Shown: piece after piece, positions 16,770 through 25,264 of the stretch
How the letters are laid out: the number at the start of each line of letters is the position of its first letter
How positions within the stretch are numbered: position 1 is the stretch's first letter
Assembly: GCA_900470805.1 (NCBI GenBank)
Contig: UCCA01000021.1
Location: 124,001 to 188,000, forward strand
Source of the DNA: Hyphomicrobiales bacterium
GTDB lineage: Bacteria; Pseudomonadota; Alphaproteobacteria; Rhizobiales; Rhizobiaceae
Direction: 5' to 3'
DNA length: 64,000 bases
Notes under the pieces: model-generated
What the model was told of the DNA's origin: nothing
Seen by the model: the letters and a program-made list of their open reading frames with translations, nothing else
Databases searched by the model: none
Position numbers and translations under genes: made by a program

Positions 16770-17573
16770 TTAACGCGCTGCAAGTTCGGCGATCGCGATG
16801 CCGGCGATGGTCAGCGGCGTTTCGGCTTCCCGCACCAGGCCGTCTTCCACAAACCATGCCGCCGAGAGGCCGCAATAGGCTGCGATCCATTGTAGCAGCC
16901 GCCGCTTGTCGAGGCCGGCGGCCTCAGCGACGATCGACAATTGCCGCTGCAACCGCTCCTGCGTCGTGGCGATGGCAAGCTCCGGATTGGCGAAGGTATT
17001 GGCATGGTCGTAGCCGCGTTCGCCGACGAGACCCTTCGGGTCTATCGCAAGCCAGCCGCGGCCTTCGAAATCGAGAATATTGCGGTGGTGGATATCGCCA
17101 TGCAGGACCGTCTGGTCTCGGGGATCGGCGAGCAGTGCCGCAGCGATCGCGTGGCAGGCGGCAAAGGTGTCGCCATGGGTGCTCGCCGCAGGTGTGAGAG
17201 CACGGAACCATCGGGCGAGGGGGATGACGGGCGGTGGAGTGATATCGCGCTTGGCGTGAAGTTTCGCGACCGTCGCACAGATGATGCGGCTCGCGGCATC
17301 GTCATGCCCGTCGGCTGCCATCGCTAGCAGGGATCGGGAGCCCGTCGCTCTTTCGAGAAGCACCGCTTCGGCATCGAGGCGGTAGACTTTCGCTGCGCCC
17401 GCTCCATTCCACCATCGCAGGAGTTGTGCGCCGGCTCGCTCGGCATCGTCATCCGACAGCTTCAGCATGGCGGGTTTGCCTTGCCAGAGAACGGGTAGGA
17501 GACGGCCTGAACGGGTAATGATGGGATCGCCGTCCTCGGTGAGGTGCCAGCGGTCGATATGTGGCTTGAACAT
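16770..17573 (-). CDS. APH(6)/hydroxyurea-type aminoglycoside phosphotransferase family protein
   Basis: 267 residues with the kinase-like fold of the streptomycin 6-phosphotransferase/hydroxyurea phosphotransferase family: MLKLSDDDAERAGAQLLRWWNGAGAAKVYRL near the N-terminus, the catalytic loop LHGDIHHRNIL (Asp and Asn) and the metal-binding WLAIDPKGLVGERGYD. Whether it phosphorylates an antibiotic or a native small molecule cannot be told; the genomic setting is chromosomal and ordinary. Start placed at the ATG at 17573 (MFKPHIDRW); the ribosome-binding site is weak. Confidence 0.8.
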   Translation of the reverse strand: MFKPHIDRWHLTEDGDPIITRSGRLLPVLWQGKPAMLKLSDDDAERAGAQLLRWWNGAGAAKVYRLDAEAVLLERATGSRSLLAMAADGHDDAASRIICATVAKLHAKRDITPPPVIPLARWFRALTPAASTHGDTFAACHAIAAALLADPRDQTVLHGDIHHRNILDFEGRGWLAIDPKGLVGERGYDHANTFANPELAIATTQERLQRQLSIVAEAAGLDKRRLLQWIAAYCGLSAAWFVEDGLVREAETPLTIAGIAIAELAAR

Positions 17574-17608
17574 GGCGGAAGCGTAGGTCTTGCCGCTGCA
17601 AAAGGAAA

Positions 17609-17627
17609 TCCCGCCGAGGTGGCGGGA
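17609..17627 (-). terminator. Terminator of the arsR-MFS-nemA operon
   Basis: On the minus strand, CCCGCC/GGCGGG with a 5-base loop followed by ATTTCCTTTT, about 20 bases past the nemA stop. Confidence 0.6.
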
Positions 17628-17646
17628 GTTCCATCCGCGTTGGTTT

Positions 17647-18768
17647 TTAGGCGACTTTTTCAAGCGCGGGGTAATCGACATATCCCGTCGGGCCGCCGCC
17701 ATACAGCGTCGCCTGATCGATCGCGTTCAGCGGTGCGTTGTCCTTGAGGCGCTCAACCAGATCCGGGTTGGCAATGAACGGCTTGCCGAAGGCGACGAGG
17801 TCGGCTTTGCCGCTCTCGAGGGCGTCGATTGCCAGTTCGCGGTCATAGCCGTTGTTGACCATCCAGCTTGCCTTACCGCCAGCCTGTTCATAAGCCGCGC
17901 GCAGGGCGGCGTAGTCGAACGGCTTGTCGCCCTGCTGGTAGTTGCGGTCGCCGCCGGTCGCGCCTTCGATGATGTGGATGAAGGCGAGGTCGTATTTTGC
18001 CAGGCCTTCGACGACATGCGTGAACAGCGGCTGCGGGGCGGCGTCGGAGGCATCGTTGGCAGGCGTGACCGGCGAGATGCGGATGCCGGTGCGGCGCGGG
18101 CCGATCTCCCTGGTGATCGCATCGACCACTTCGAAAAGGAGGCGGGCGCGGTTTTCGATCGAGCCGCCGTACTGGTCAACGCGATCGTTGATGTCGGCGC
18201 GCAGGAACTGGTCGATCAGGTAGCCGTTGGCGGCGTGGATTTCGACGCCGTCGAAGCCGGCGTCGATCGCGGCGCGGGCTGCCTTGCGGTAGTCCTCGAC
18301 GATGCCGGGGATCTCCGCGGTCTCAAGCGCACGCGGCTCTGACGTCTCGGCGGAGCTGCCGGTGCCGTCGGCGTTGACGAGGTAGGTCTTCGACTTGGCG
18401 GTCTTGTTGCTCGAGGAGACCGGTTTGCCGCCGTTCGGTTGCAGCGTGGTGTGGGAAATACGGCCGACGTGCCACATCTGCACGACGATCTTGCCGCCAT
18501 GCGCGTGGACGGCGTCGGTCACGCGCTTCCAGCCTTCCAGGGCTTCCTGGATGTAGAGGCCGGGAACATCGGCATAGCCCTGGCCCTGATGGGTGATTGC
18601 GGTTGCTTCCGTCACGATCAGGCCGGCGCTGGCGCGCTGGGTGTAGTATTCGACGTTGAGATCGTTGGGGATCGCGCCGGGGGAGCGGTTGCGGGTCAGC
18701 GGGGCCATGACGATGCGGTTCTTGACGGTGATGTCGCCGACCTGTGTCGGTTCGAATAGCTTGCTCAT
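17647..18768 (-). CDS. nemA: Old yellow enzyme family alkene reductase (NemA-like)
   Basis: 373 residues. FMN-binding and active-site segments of the old yellow enzyme family are clear: LFEPTQVGDITVKNRIVMAPLTRNRS at the N-terminus, VQMWHVGRISH, the HAANGYLIDQFLR His-Asn pair, DQYGGSIENRARLLFEVV, and ADLVAFGKPFIANPDL near the C-terminus. It reduces electrophilic alkenes, N-ethylmaleimide and related compounds with NADPH. Last gene of arsR-MFS-nemA (38 bases after the MFS stop). An AAAGGACG ribosome-binding site precedes the ATG. Confidence 0.9.
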   Translation of the reverse strand: MSKLFEPTQVGDITVKNRIVMAPLTRNRSPGAIPNDLNVEYYTQRASAGLIVTEATAITHQGQGYADVPGLYIQEALEGWKRVTDAVHAHGGKIVVQMWHVGRISHTTLQPNGGKPVSSSNKTAKSKTYLVNADGTGSSAETSEPRALETAEIPGIVEDYRKAARAAIDAGFDGVEIHAANGYLIDQFLRADINDRVDQYGGSIENRARLLFEVVDAITREIGPRRTGIRISPVTPANDASDAAPQPLFTHVVEGLAKYDLAFIHIIEGATGGDRNYQQGDKPFDYAALRAAYEQAGGKASWMVNNGYDRELAIDALESGKADLVAFGKPFIANPDLVERLKDNAPLNAIDQATLYGGGPTGYVDYPALEKVA

Positions 18769-18806
18769 GGGACGTCCTTTCGGGGGGATTGAAGTTTACT
18801 GCATGC

Positions 18807-19976
18807 TCATTCGGCGGCGAGGGGCAAGGCTGCCTTGCCCTTGGCCGAGAGATAGGTGAACGCGGTGACCACGAGGCCAATCAGGGCCATGGAGGCGGCG
18901 ACCAGCGGAACGCGGGTCATGTCGAAACCGGCAGCGATGGCCGTGCCACCGGCCCAGGCACCGAGCGCGTTGCCGGTGTTGAAGGCGCCGATGTTGATGG
19001 TGGAGACAAGGTTCGGCGCGTCCTTGCCGAAGTGCACGACGCCGACCTGCAGAGCGGGTACGGCGGCAAAGGTTGCCACGGCCCAGACGAAAAGGGTGAT
19101 TTCTGCGGCGACGAGGTAGGGGCTAGTGAAACTGAACACCACCGAAGTGACGGCGATCATCGCGAAGACGCCGGCCAGCGTCGCGCCGAGCTTCCAGTCG
19201 GCCAGCTTGCCGCCGAGCAGGTTGCCGATGGTCAGGCCGAGGCCGATGAGGAACAGCGTCCAGGTGACGCCCTGCGGCGACAGGCCGGTGACGTCGCGCA
19301 GCAGCGGCGCGATGTAAGTGAAGAGCGCGAACATCGAGGCCGAGAAGAAGACGGTGGTCGATAGCGCAAGCCACAGGTGGCCGTTGTTGAGCGCGGCGAT
19401 CTCGCGGAAGATGTTGCCCTGCTCTTCGCTTCTGTCCTTCGGGAGCACGGCGATCAGGCCGACGATGGTCAGTATACCGATGCCGGTGACGACGGCGAAG
19501 GTCGAGCGCCAGCCGAAGGCCTGGCCGATGGCGGTGCCAACGGGAACGCCCAGCACATTGGCCAGCGTCAGGCCGGTAAACATCAACGCAACGGCGCGGG
19601 CACGACGATCCGGCGCCACGAGACTGGCGGCGACGACCGAGCCGATGCCGAAGAAGGCGCCGTGGCATAGCGCGGTTACGACGCGGGCAACCATCAGGAC
19701 CCAATAGTTCGGCGACAGCGCGCAAAGAAGATTGCCGGCGATGAAGAAGGCCATCAGGCCGATGAGAGCGGTGCGACGCTTCAGGTGCGCGGTCGAGACC
19801 GCCATGATAGGGGCACCGATCGCGACCGCAAGCGCGTAGCCGGTGACCAGCCAACCGGCCTGGGGGATCGTTACCGACAGGTCGGCCGCGACCTCGGGGA
19901 GCAGCCCCATTATGACGAATTCGGTGGTGCCGATCGCAAAGGCGCTGACGGCGAGGACAAGTAGGGCGAGAGGCAT
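18807..19976 (-). CDS. MFS transporter (AraJ/YdhP-type drug/sugar efflux)
   Basis: 389 residues with twelve membrane helices. The motif TTEFVIMGLLPEVAADLSVTIPQAGWLVTGYALAVAIGAPI is characteristic of the DHA1 efflux subgroup that includes AraJ and YdhP; the loop 2-3 region reads STAHLKRRTAL. The ATG at 19976 lies 2 bases after the arsR stop (TGATCATG), so the two are tightly coupled. Probably exports an electrophilic or toxic compound handled by the neighbouring reductase. Confidence 0.87.
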   Translation of the reverse strand: MPLALLVLAVSAFAIGTTEFVIMGLLPEVAADLSVTIPQAGWLVTGYALAVAIGAPIMAVSTAHLKRRTALIGLMAFFIAGNLLCALSPNYWVLMVARVVTALCHGAFFGIGSVVAASLVAPDRRARAVALMFTGLTLANVLGVPVGTAIGQAFGWRSTFAVVTGIGILTIVGLIAVLPKDRSEEQGNIFREIAALNNGHLWLALSTTVFFSASMFALFTYIAPLLRDVTGLSPQGVTWTLFLIGLGLTIGNLLGGKLADWKLGATLAGVFAMIAVTSVVFSFTSPYLVAAEITLFVWAVATFAAVPALQVGVVHFGKDAPNLVSTINIGAFNTGNALGAWAGGTAIAAGFDMTRVPLVAASMALIGLVVTAFTYLSAKGKAALPLAAE

Positions 19977-19978
19977 GA

Positions 19979-20272
19979 TCAGAGGTCCTGTGCCAGCTGC
20001 TTCAAGAATGCGGCTATGGTTTCTTCGTTGCGTTTGTAGAAAATCCACTGGCCGACGCGCCTAGTGGTAACAAGGTTGGCCCGGTTCAGCGTGCCGAGAT
20101 GGGCGGAAACCGTCGATTGCGACAGGCCGCAGCGTTCGAACTGGCTGGCACAGACACCCATCTCAAGCGGATGCTCCTGAGAAGCGAAATGCTCCTCCGG
20201 ATTTTTCAGCCAGTTGAGAATCTCCATCCGCTTGGGATGGGAAAGGGCCTTGAGGATTTCGTCGTTGTCCAT
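19979..20272 (-). CDS. ArsR-family transcriptional regulator
   Basis: 97 residues with a winged helix: LKALSHPKRMEILNWLKNPEEHF, then the recognition helix SQSTVSAHLGTLNRANLVTTRRVGQWIFYKRN. Cys residues in MGVCASQFERCGLSQ sit beside the recognition helix, a position used for metal or thiol sensing in this family. It leads the arsR-MFS-nemA operon and presumably represses it, releasing it on contact with an electrophile. It is the expected left neighbour of the AbcR small RNAs in rhizobia. Confidence 0.9.
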   Translation of the reverse strand: MDNDEILKALSHPKRMEILNWLKNPEEHFASQEHPLEMGVCASQFERCGLSQSTVSAHLGTLNRANLVTTRRVGQWIFYKRNEETIAAFLKQLAQDL

Positions 20273-20387
20273 CGTCGTTCGCCGAATTGTAAATCGTTTC
20301 CGGACGATATATGGATTGATGGTTTTCGATATTCAAGACAAAGCGCCAATACGCATTGCTCTTTTCTTGCCTGGTTAAATTCTAAGC

Positions 20388-20503
20388 AAAAAAAAGAGGG
20401 CCTCCGATAAATCGGGGCCCTTTAAGGTGTGAAGGTCATTCAACCTCCAGAGGGGAACAGCTAATGCGGCGGCACTGGGAGAGAACCGCCATGTGCATCA
20501 ACT
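20388..20503 (-). ncRNA. AbcR-type trans-acting small RNA, copy 1 (ArsR-proximal)
   Basis: About 116 nt, minus strand. It ends in a GC-rich terminator hairpin (GGGCCCC...GGGGCC-like) and a run of eight U (20388-20395). It contains the unpaired CU-rich segments UUCCCCUCUGGAGG and CUCCCAGUGCC-like that define the AbcR family (alpha-r15). A promoter, TTGAAT-17-CATATC, is placed just upstream (-10 complement at 20510-20515), giving a start near 20503. AbcR RNAs pair with mRNAs of ABC transporter binding proteins together with Hfq. The arsR and lsrB neighbours are the same as reported for Agrobacterium and Sinorhizobium. Which copy is AbcR1 and which AbcR2 was not resolved. Confidence 0.88.
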
Positions 20504-20602
20504 GAGAGCGATATGATGCTTTCGAAGGCAGAATTCAATGCCCGTTTGCGCATGCCTGCTATGCGTTGCAGCATTTTTTGCTGCGATGCGGAAAAATAGG
20601 GC

Positions 20603-20718
20603 AAAAAAAGAGGGCCACCGGAAAACCAGGGCCCTTTATAGGTATGAAGGTCTAAACCTCCAGAGGGGAACAGCTGACGCGGTGGAACTGGGAGGAAAAG
20701 CCACCGTGTGCATCAGCT
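20603..20718 (-). ncRNA. AbcR-type trans-acting small RNA, copy 2 (lsrB-proximal)
   Basis: Second copy, about 116 nt, 215 bases upstream of copy 1 and nearly identical in its core, with the same CCUCUGGAGGUU and CUCCCAGUUCC motifs. The terminator stem (AGGGCCCUGG...CCGGUGGCCCU) is followed by seven U. The promoter reads TTGCCG-17-CATATC. The two stems differ by compensating changes (for example the GGUGGC/GCCACC arm versus GGCGGU/ACCGCC in copy 1), which supports real RNA structure. Boundaries are estimates. Confidence 0.88.
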
Positions 20719-20817
20719 GAGATTGATATGGTGCTTTAATGTGCAAGCGGCAATCAATTTTTGTGCATGACTGACCTGCGCCAAGCGCACGGCTTGCCGA
20801 TGCCGCTGCAAAAACCG

Positions 20818-21714
20818 CTAGAAACTCCAGTTTCTGGCCTTGCTGACGATGAAATCGCGGAAAGCCTTGAGCTTGGCGGCGTTCTTCATTTCGTCGGGAT
20901 AGCAGAAATAAGTATCGAACGACGGCACATCCGCGTTGATCGGCAGCTGAATCAGTCCCGGGTCGCGACCGACGATGTAGTCGGGCAGGCAGGCGATTCC
21001 CATGCCGAGCAGGCAGGCGCGCTTGATCGATGTCTGGCTGTTGATCTGGAGGTGTGGCATGCGCTTGTTGTCGGAGGAGCGGCCGGCGATTTCGAGCCAG
21101 TTCACATCGAGCAGATAGTTCGGCGCCGGTTCGCCGAAGGTGATGATCCGGTGATTGTCGAGATCCTCGACCGCCTGCGGCTCTCCGTGCCGGTTGATGT
21201 AGGATGGGGCGGCGTAGACGTGCATGTGCACGGTGAACAGCTTGCGCTGGATGAGGTCGGACTGCTGCGGCTGGCGCAGGCGAATGGCGCAATCGGCGTA
21301 GCGCATGTTGACGTCCACTTCCTCGTTGTCGAGGATCAACTGGATCTGGACGTCGGGATAGAGCTGCATGAACTCCTGAATCTTGTCCGTCAGCCAGCCC
21401 TGGCCGAGGCCGACCGTGGTGGTGACGCGCAGCTTGCCCTGCGGCGTCTCCGTCGTCTCGGTCAGCTGCATCTTGACGGTTTCGAGCTTCAGCAGCACGT
21501 CATGGGCGGTGCGGTAGAGCAGCTCGCCCTGCTCGGTGAGAATCAGGCCGCGGGCGTGGCGGTGAAACAGCTTGGTTCCGACATCCTGCTCTAGCGCGCT
21601 GACCTGACGACTGATCGCGGATTGCGAAAGATGCAGTTTGTCGGCTGCATGCGTGAACGAACCGGCTTCGGCAGCTGCGTGGAAAATGCGCAGCTTGTCC
21701 CAGTCCAACGGCAT
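20818..21714 (-). CDS. lsrB: LysR-type redox-responsive regulator LsrB
   Basis: 298 residues. The N-terminal helix-turn-helix reads IFHAAAEAGSFTHAADKLHLSQSAISRQVSALEQDVG; the effector domain carries Cys142, Cys234, Cys242 and Cys271. LsrB in Sinorhizobium is a cysteine-redox-responsive activator of oxidative stress and lipopolysaccharide genes needed for symbiosis. The call rests on sequence pattern plus position between trxB and the AbcR pair. Start set at the ATG at 21714 (MPLDWDKLRIFH), with GAGGGG upstream; an ATG 15 bases further up is possible. It follows trxB by 22 bases and is probably co-transcribed. Confidence 0.85.
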   Translation of the reverse strand: MPLDWDKLRIFHAAAEAGSFTHAADKLHLSQSAISRQVSALEQDVGTKLFHRHARGLILTEQGELLYRTAHDVLLKLETVKMQLTETTETPQGKLRVTTTVGLGQGWLTDKIQEFMQLYPDVQIQLILDNEEVDVNMRYADCAIRLRQPQQSDLIQRKLFTVHMHVYAAPSYINRHGEPQAVEDLDNHRIITFGEPAPNYLLDVNWLEIAGRSSDNKRMPHLQINSQTSIKRACLLGMGIACLPDYIVGRDPGLIQLPINADVPSFDTYFCYPDEMKNAAKLKAFRDFIVSKARNWSF

Positions 21715-21736
21715 TCCACTACCCCTCATGCCGATC

Positions 21737-22711
21737 TTACTCCGCAGCTACGGCGACGGGCAACTGGCCCGTGAGATATCGTTCGGCTTCGAGTGCTGCC
21801 ATGCAACCCAGGCCTGCGGCGGTGATCGCCTGGCGGAAAGTATCGTCGGTGACGTCGCCGGCGGCGTAAACGCCCTCGACGCTGGTTGCGGTCGAATCGG
21901 GCGCCGTCCAGAGGTATCCGTTGTCCTTGAGCTTCAGCTTGCCCTTGAACAGTTCGGTCGCCGGCGCGTGGCCGATCGCCACGAAGACGCCGTCGATCGT
22001 GTGGTCGGCAACGACGCCGGTTCTGACGTCGCGCAGACGCACGCCCGATACCGATGGCGGCATTGGCGGCTTGGCCGGGGCGCCGGTGATCTCGGCAATC
22101 TCGGTGTTCCAGAGAATCTTGACGTTGTCCTTGGCGAAGATGCGTTCCTGCAGGATCTTTTCCGAGCGGAAGCTGTCGCGGCGGTGCACGACGGTGACCG
22201 TCTTGGCGATGTTCGACAGGTAGAGCGCTTCCTCGACGGCCGAGTTGCCGCCGCCGACCACGATCACGTCCTTGTTGCGGTAGAAGAAACCGTCGCAGGT
22301 GGCGCAGGCGGAGACGCCGAAGCCCTGGAATGTCTGCTCGCTGTCGATGCCGAGCCACTTGGCCTTGGCGCCGGTGGCGATGATCAGCGTATCGGCGGTC
22401 CAGACCTGGCCGCTATCCGTGCGGGCGACGAAGGGGCGCTGGTTCATCTCGACTTCGGTGACGATGTCGTTGACGATCTCGGCGCCGACATGCTTGGCCT
22501 GCTGCAGCATCTGCTCCATCAGCCAGGGGCCCTGGATCGGATCGGCGAAGCCCGGATAATTCTCGACGTCGGTGGTGATCATCAGCTGGCCGCCCTGTTC
22601 CATCCCGGCGATAAGAACCGGCTTCAGCATCGCGCGCGCCGCATAGACGGCAGCGGTATAGCCGGCGGGGCCGGATCCGATGATGAGCACCTTGGTGTGG
22701 CGGGCGGACAT
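21737..22711 (-). CDS. trxB: Thioredoxin reductase
   Basis: 324 residues. FAD-binding GSGPAGYTAAVYAARA near the N-terminus, the redox-active CATC (Cys136 and Cys139) in SACATCDGFF, the NADPH-binding GGGNSAVEEALYL and HRRDSFR, and the second FAD motif VEGVYAAGDVTDDTFRQAITAAGLGCMAA. It reduces thioredoxin with NADPH in the cytoplasm. Start at 22711 matches the family N-terminus. Probably in an operon with lsrB, linking redox sensing with thiol reduction; lrp is divergent. Confidence 0.95.
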   Translation of the reverse strand: MSARHTKVLIIGSGPAGYTAAVYAARAMLKPVLIAGMEQGGQLMITTDVENYPGFADPIQGPWLMEQMLQQAKHVGAEIVNDIVTEVEMNQRPFVARTDSGQVWTADTLIIATGAKAKWLGIDSEQTFQGFGVSACATCDGFFYRNKDVIVVGGGNSAVEEALYLSNIAKTVTVVHRRDSFRSEKILQERIFAKDNVKILWNTEIAEITGAPAKPPMPPSVSGVRLRDVRTGVVADHTIDGVFVAIGHAPATELFKGKLKLKDNGYLWTAPDSTATSVEGVYAAGDVTDDTFRQAITAAGLGCMAALEAERYLTGQLPVAVAAE

Positions 22712-22941
22712 GAGACTTCCTTTCAACTGGCTGGATGCGGTGGCTAAAAGGCCAATGCGGCCATCTCGCGATCCATCCATCATTTATGAACGACCAATGC
22801 TTTTATTCAAGGGCAGCCTTGCGTTACCAACAAGGCATTCACTGTGGGTGTGCAAGAATCAGTCATCACAGGGAAACATTCTTGCGTATTGTTGCGCTTT
22901 ATATAGAAGCTGGAATCGGGATTTTAAAGAAAGGCACTCTC

Positions 22942-23409
22942 TTGGTTCGCGCTGAACTGGACGCCATCGACATAAAGATTTTGCGTGAGCTGCAGGCGGA
23001 CGGCCGCATGACCAATGTGGAACTCGCCGACCGTGTCGGGATATCGGCGCCGCCCTGTCTTCGCCGCGTGCGCAAGCTCGAGGAATCCGGGATCATCGAA
23101 GGCTATCACGCAATGCTGAACAGCCCGAAGCTCGGCTTCGATCTGGTTGCCTTCTGCATGGTCGGCCTCAAGCATCAGTCGGAAGCGAACCTCAAGGCTT
23201 TTGCCGCCGCGACCACGGAATGGCCGCTGGTGCGCCAGGCCTGGATGGTCTCCGGCGACAGCGATTTCCTGCTGCATTGCGTGGCGCAGAACCTGACACG
23301 GTTTCAAGACTTCGTGATCGAGGTGCTGACGGCCAATGAGCACGTCGATACGGTGCGGACCATGCTGACGATCCGGCAGGTGAAGAAGCTCGGCCTGGTC
23401 GAGGTCTGA
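22942..23409 (+). CDS. lrp: Lrp/AsnC-family transcriptional regulator
   Basis: 155 residues from a TTG start at 22942 (MVRAELDAIDIKILRELQADGR), which has AAGAAAGG 7 bases upstream; the open frame extends further 5' but has no matching family sequence. The helix-turn-helix is MTNVELADRVGISAPPCLRRVRKLEESGII; a RAM-type effector domain follows (WMVSGDSDFLLHCVAQNLTRFQDFVIEVL). A feast/famine regulator responding to amino acids, likely leucine. It is divergent from trxB. Confidence 0.88.
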   Translation: MVRAELDAIDIKILRELQADGRMTNVELADRVGISAPPCLRRVRKLEESGIIEGYHAMLNSPKLGFDLVAFCMVGLKHQSEANLKAFAAATTEWPLVRQAWMVSGDSDFLLHCVAQNLTRFQDFVIEVLTANEHVDTVRTMLTIRQVKKLGLVEV

Positions 23410-23455
23410 ATTCCGAAGGGAACGGCGTCCGGTTACATGCCAGCGCTCGCATGCG

Positions 23456-24532
23456 TCAGCCGAGACTGTCGTAGACGGCCTTGAGCTTGGTTGCTTCACC
23501 CTCGATCCTGAAATTCTCCATCACATGCGGCCGTGCGTTGTCGGCATAACGCGCCAGCTCGGCTTCATCATCCATCAGCGTAGCCACGGCATTAGTCATG
23601 GCGTCGAGATCGTCGCGACCGATCAGCATGCCGGCTCCCGTGTCGCCCGTGGTGACAATCTCCGGAAAGGCGCCGACATCGGTGGCCACCACGGGCACTC
23701 CCGATGCCATAGCCTCCAGCGGGGTCAGGCCAAAACCTTCCCAGCGCTGCGGCGCGACAAACAGGTCGAGGGCGCGGTACCAGTCGTTGATATTGGTGTG
23801 TTCGCCGACGAAGAGGATGCGGTCTGAGAGGCCGGCGGCGGCAACCTTGGCCTTCAGGCCGTTTTCGAAGTCGACATGCTGCGCCGTCGCTCGACCGGCG
23901 ATGATTGCTGTCCAGTCCTGGTGATCGGGCAGCAGCCGCAGCATCGTATCGACAAAGAGATCGGTGCCCTTCTGATGGCGGACGCGGCCGAAGCAGCCGG
24001 CGATCTTCTTGCTCGGGTCGAGACCGCATGCGCGCTTGGCCTGCGCCTTGTCCGATGGCGGCGAGAAGCGAGCAGTGTCGATGCCGTGGAGGATGACGGT
24101 GCTCGGGCGTTCGAGATAGTTGGCGGTCTTGCCTGATGTGGCGATCACCGCGTCCATCTTCGAGACCAGGAACTTCGTCCAGCCGCTATGCCTGCGCTGC
24201 GAGGCGGAGGTGAAGACGATCTTCAGCTTCATGCGCAACAGATCGCGCATGACGAGGGAAGGGAACATCTCGATGTTGCGACGGGCGTGCCAGACGCGGA
24301 ACCGCCGGGTCGTCGGCGCGCGCCAGAGATGGAGGAGATCGCGGAAACGGATGTGCGGAATATCCGATGGTAATCCGGGACCGAGCGCCGCGATCTTCTG
24401 ACCGAGGGCGCGCTGCACCGGAATAAGCTGGATAATCGTCGAGGTGACGCCGGAAAGCCGTTTCTTGAAATTCGGCGCTATGATTTCGACGTCAGCAATA
24501 TCGACGATGTCGGAGCGGCCGCGATCTGCCAA
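23456..24532 (-). CDS. lpsB: LPS core glycosyltransferase LpsB (GT4 family)
   Basis: About 358 residues. The N-terminus DIADVEIIAPNFKKRLSGVTSTIIQLIPVQRALGQKIAALGPGLP and the GT4 donor-site segments FGRVRHQKGTDLFVDTML and WEGFGLTPLEAMASGVPVVATDVGAFPEIV match rhizobial LpsB (LpcC), the mannosyltransferase that adds to the Kdo of the lipid A core. Position next to greA agrees. Start: a TTG at 24532, four bases past the greA stop, is my choice; the ATG at 24598 would overlap greA by 62 bases. The lpsE, lpsD and lpsC genes that neighbour lpsB in S. meliloti are not here. Confidence 0.78.
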   Translation of the reverse strand: MADRGRSDIVDIADVEIIAPNFKKRLSGVTSTIIQLIPVQRALGQKIAALGPGLPSDIPHIRFRDLLHLWRAPTTRRFRVWHARRNIEMFPSLVMRDLLRMKLKIVFTSASQRRHSGWTKFLVSKMDAVIATSGKTANYLERPSTVILHGIDTARFSPPSDKAQAKRACGLDPSKKIAGCFGRVRHQKGTDLFVDTMLRLLPDHQDWTAIIAGRATAQHVDFENGLKAKVAAAGLSDRILFVGEHTNINDWYRALDLFVAPQRWEGFGLTPLEAMASGVPVVATDVGAFPEIVTTGDTGAGMLIGRDDLDAMTNAVATLMDDEAELARYADNARPHVMENFRIEGEATKLKAVYDSLG

Positions 24533-24536
24533 GGGA

Positions 24537-25013
24537 TCAACCCCAGGTGATCGCCAGCACTTCGTATGCCTTGGCACCGCCGGGCGCGTTGACCTCAATG
24601 GAATCGCCGACTTCCTTGCCGATCAGGGCACGGGCGATGGGCGAGGAGATCGAGATGCGGCCGGCCTTTACGTCGGCTTCCTGATCGCCGACGATCTGGT
24701 AGGTCTTTTCTTCCTCGGTGTCCTCGTCGACGAGCTTCACCTTGGCACCGAACTTGATCTTGCTGCCGGACATCTTGGAGAGGTCGATGACCTCGGCGCG
24801 CGCGACCAAGTCCTCGACCTCGCCGATGCGGCCTTCATTGTGGCTCTGTGCTTCCTTGGCGGCATGGTACTCGGCATTTTCCGACAGGTCGCCATGGGCG
24901 CGCGCTTCGGCAATTGCCTCGATGATGCGCGGGCGCTCTTCCTGCTGACGCCAGCGCAGTTCTTCCTGCAACTTGACGAACCCACCCTGTGTCATCGGTA
25001 CCTTATCAACCAT
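24537..25013 (-). CDS. greA: Transcription elongation factor GreA
   Basis: 158 residues: N-terminal coiled-coil (LQEELRWRQQEERPRIIEAIAEARAHGDLSENAEYHAAKEAQ) bearing the acidic tip DLSENAEY, and a C-terminal domain with GRISISSPIARALIGKEVGD. GreA enters the RNA polymerase secondary channel and stimulates cleavage of backtracked transcripts. Start at 25013 (MVDKVPMTQGGF) fits the family; the longer frame is not conserved-looking. Its stop adjoins lpsB, so the two may be one operon. Confidence 0.95.
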   Translation of the reverse strand: MVDKVPMTQGGFVKLQEELRWRQQEERPRIIEAIAEARAHGDLSENAEYHAAKEAQSHNEGRIGEVEDLVARAEVIDLSKMSGSKIKFGAKVKLVDEDTEEEKTYQIVGDQEADVKAGRISISSPIARALIGKEVGDSIEVNAPGGAKAYEVLAITWG

Positions 25014-25227
25014 TTTTCCGTCCTTCGGTCTTTGTGTCAGCTTAGGTAGGCAGTGACACAAAAGAAAACAGGTCCCGAAGGGGAACTTCGGAACCGTGCA
25101 ACAAACTTATTCGCTCGTTTATAGCAGATTGCATCCGCCGATTTCCAGAGAATTCGATGACATGGCTTGCAACCTTCGCCGGCTTTTCGCGCAAAACTTG
25201 AAAAACATCAAAGATTGTCGGCCTTTC

Positions 25228-25258
25228 TTGACTGTTAGCGATGGAACATATAGTGAAC
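25228..25258 (+). promoter_or_regulatory. Promoter with overlapping LexA (SOS) box
   Basis: The -35 element CTTGACT (TTGACT at 25228-25233), a 17-base spacer and a -10 at about 25251-25256 form a promoter. Exactly over the -10 sits GAAC-N7-GAAC (25244-25258), the alphaproteobacterial LexA operator (also written GTTC-N7-GTTC). Repressor bound here would block polymerase. The downstream genes are DNA repair genes, which fits SOS control. Predicted transcription start is about 25263, two bases ahead of the ATG at 25265. Confidence 0.75.
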
Positions 25259-25264
25259 ATAAGC

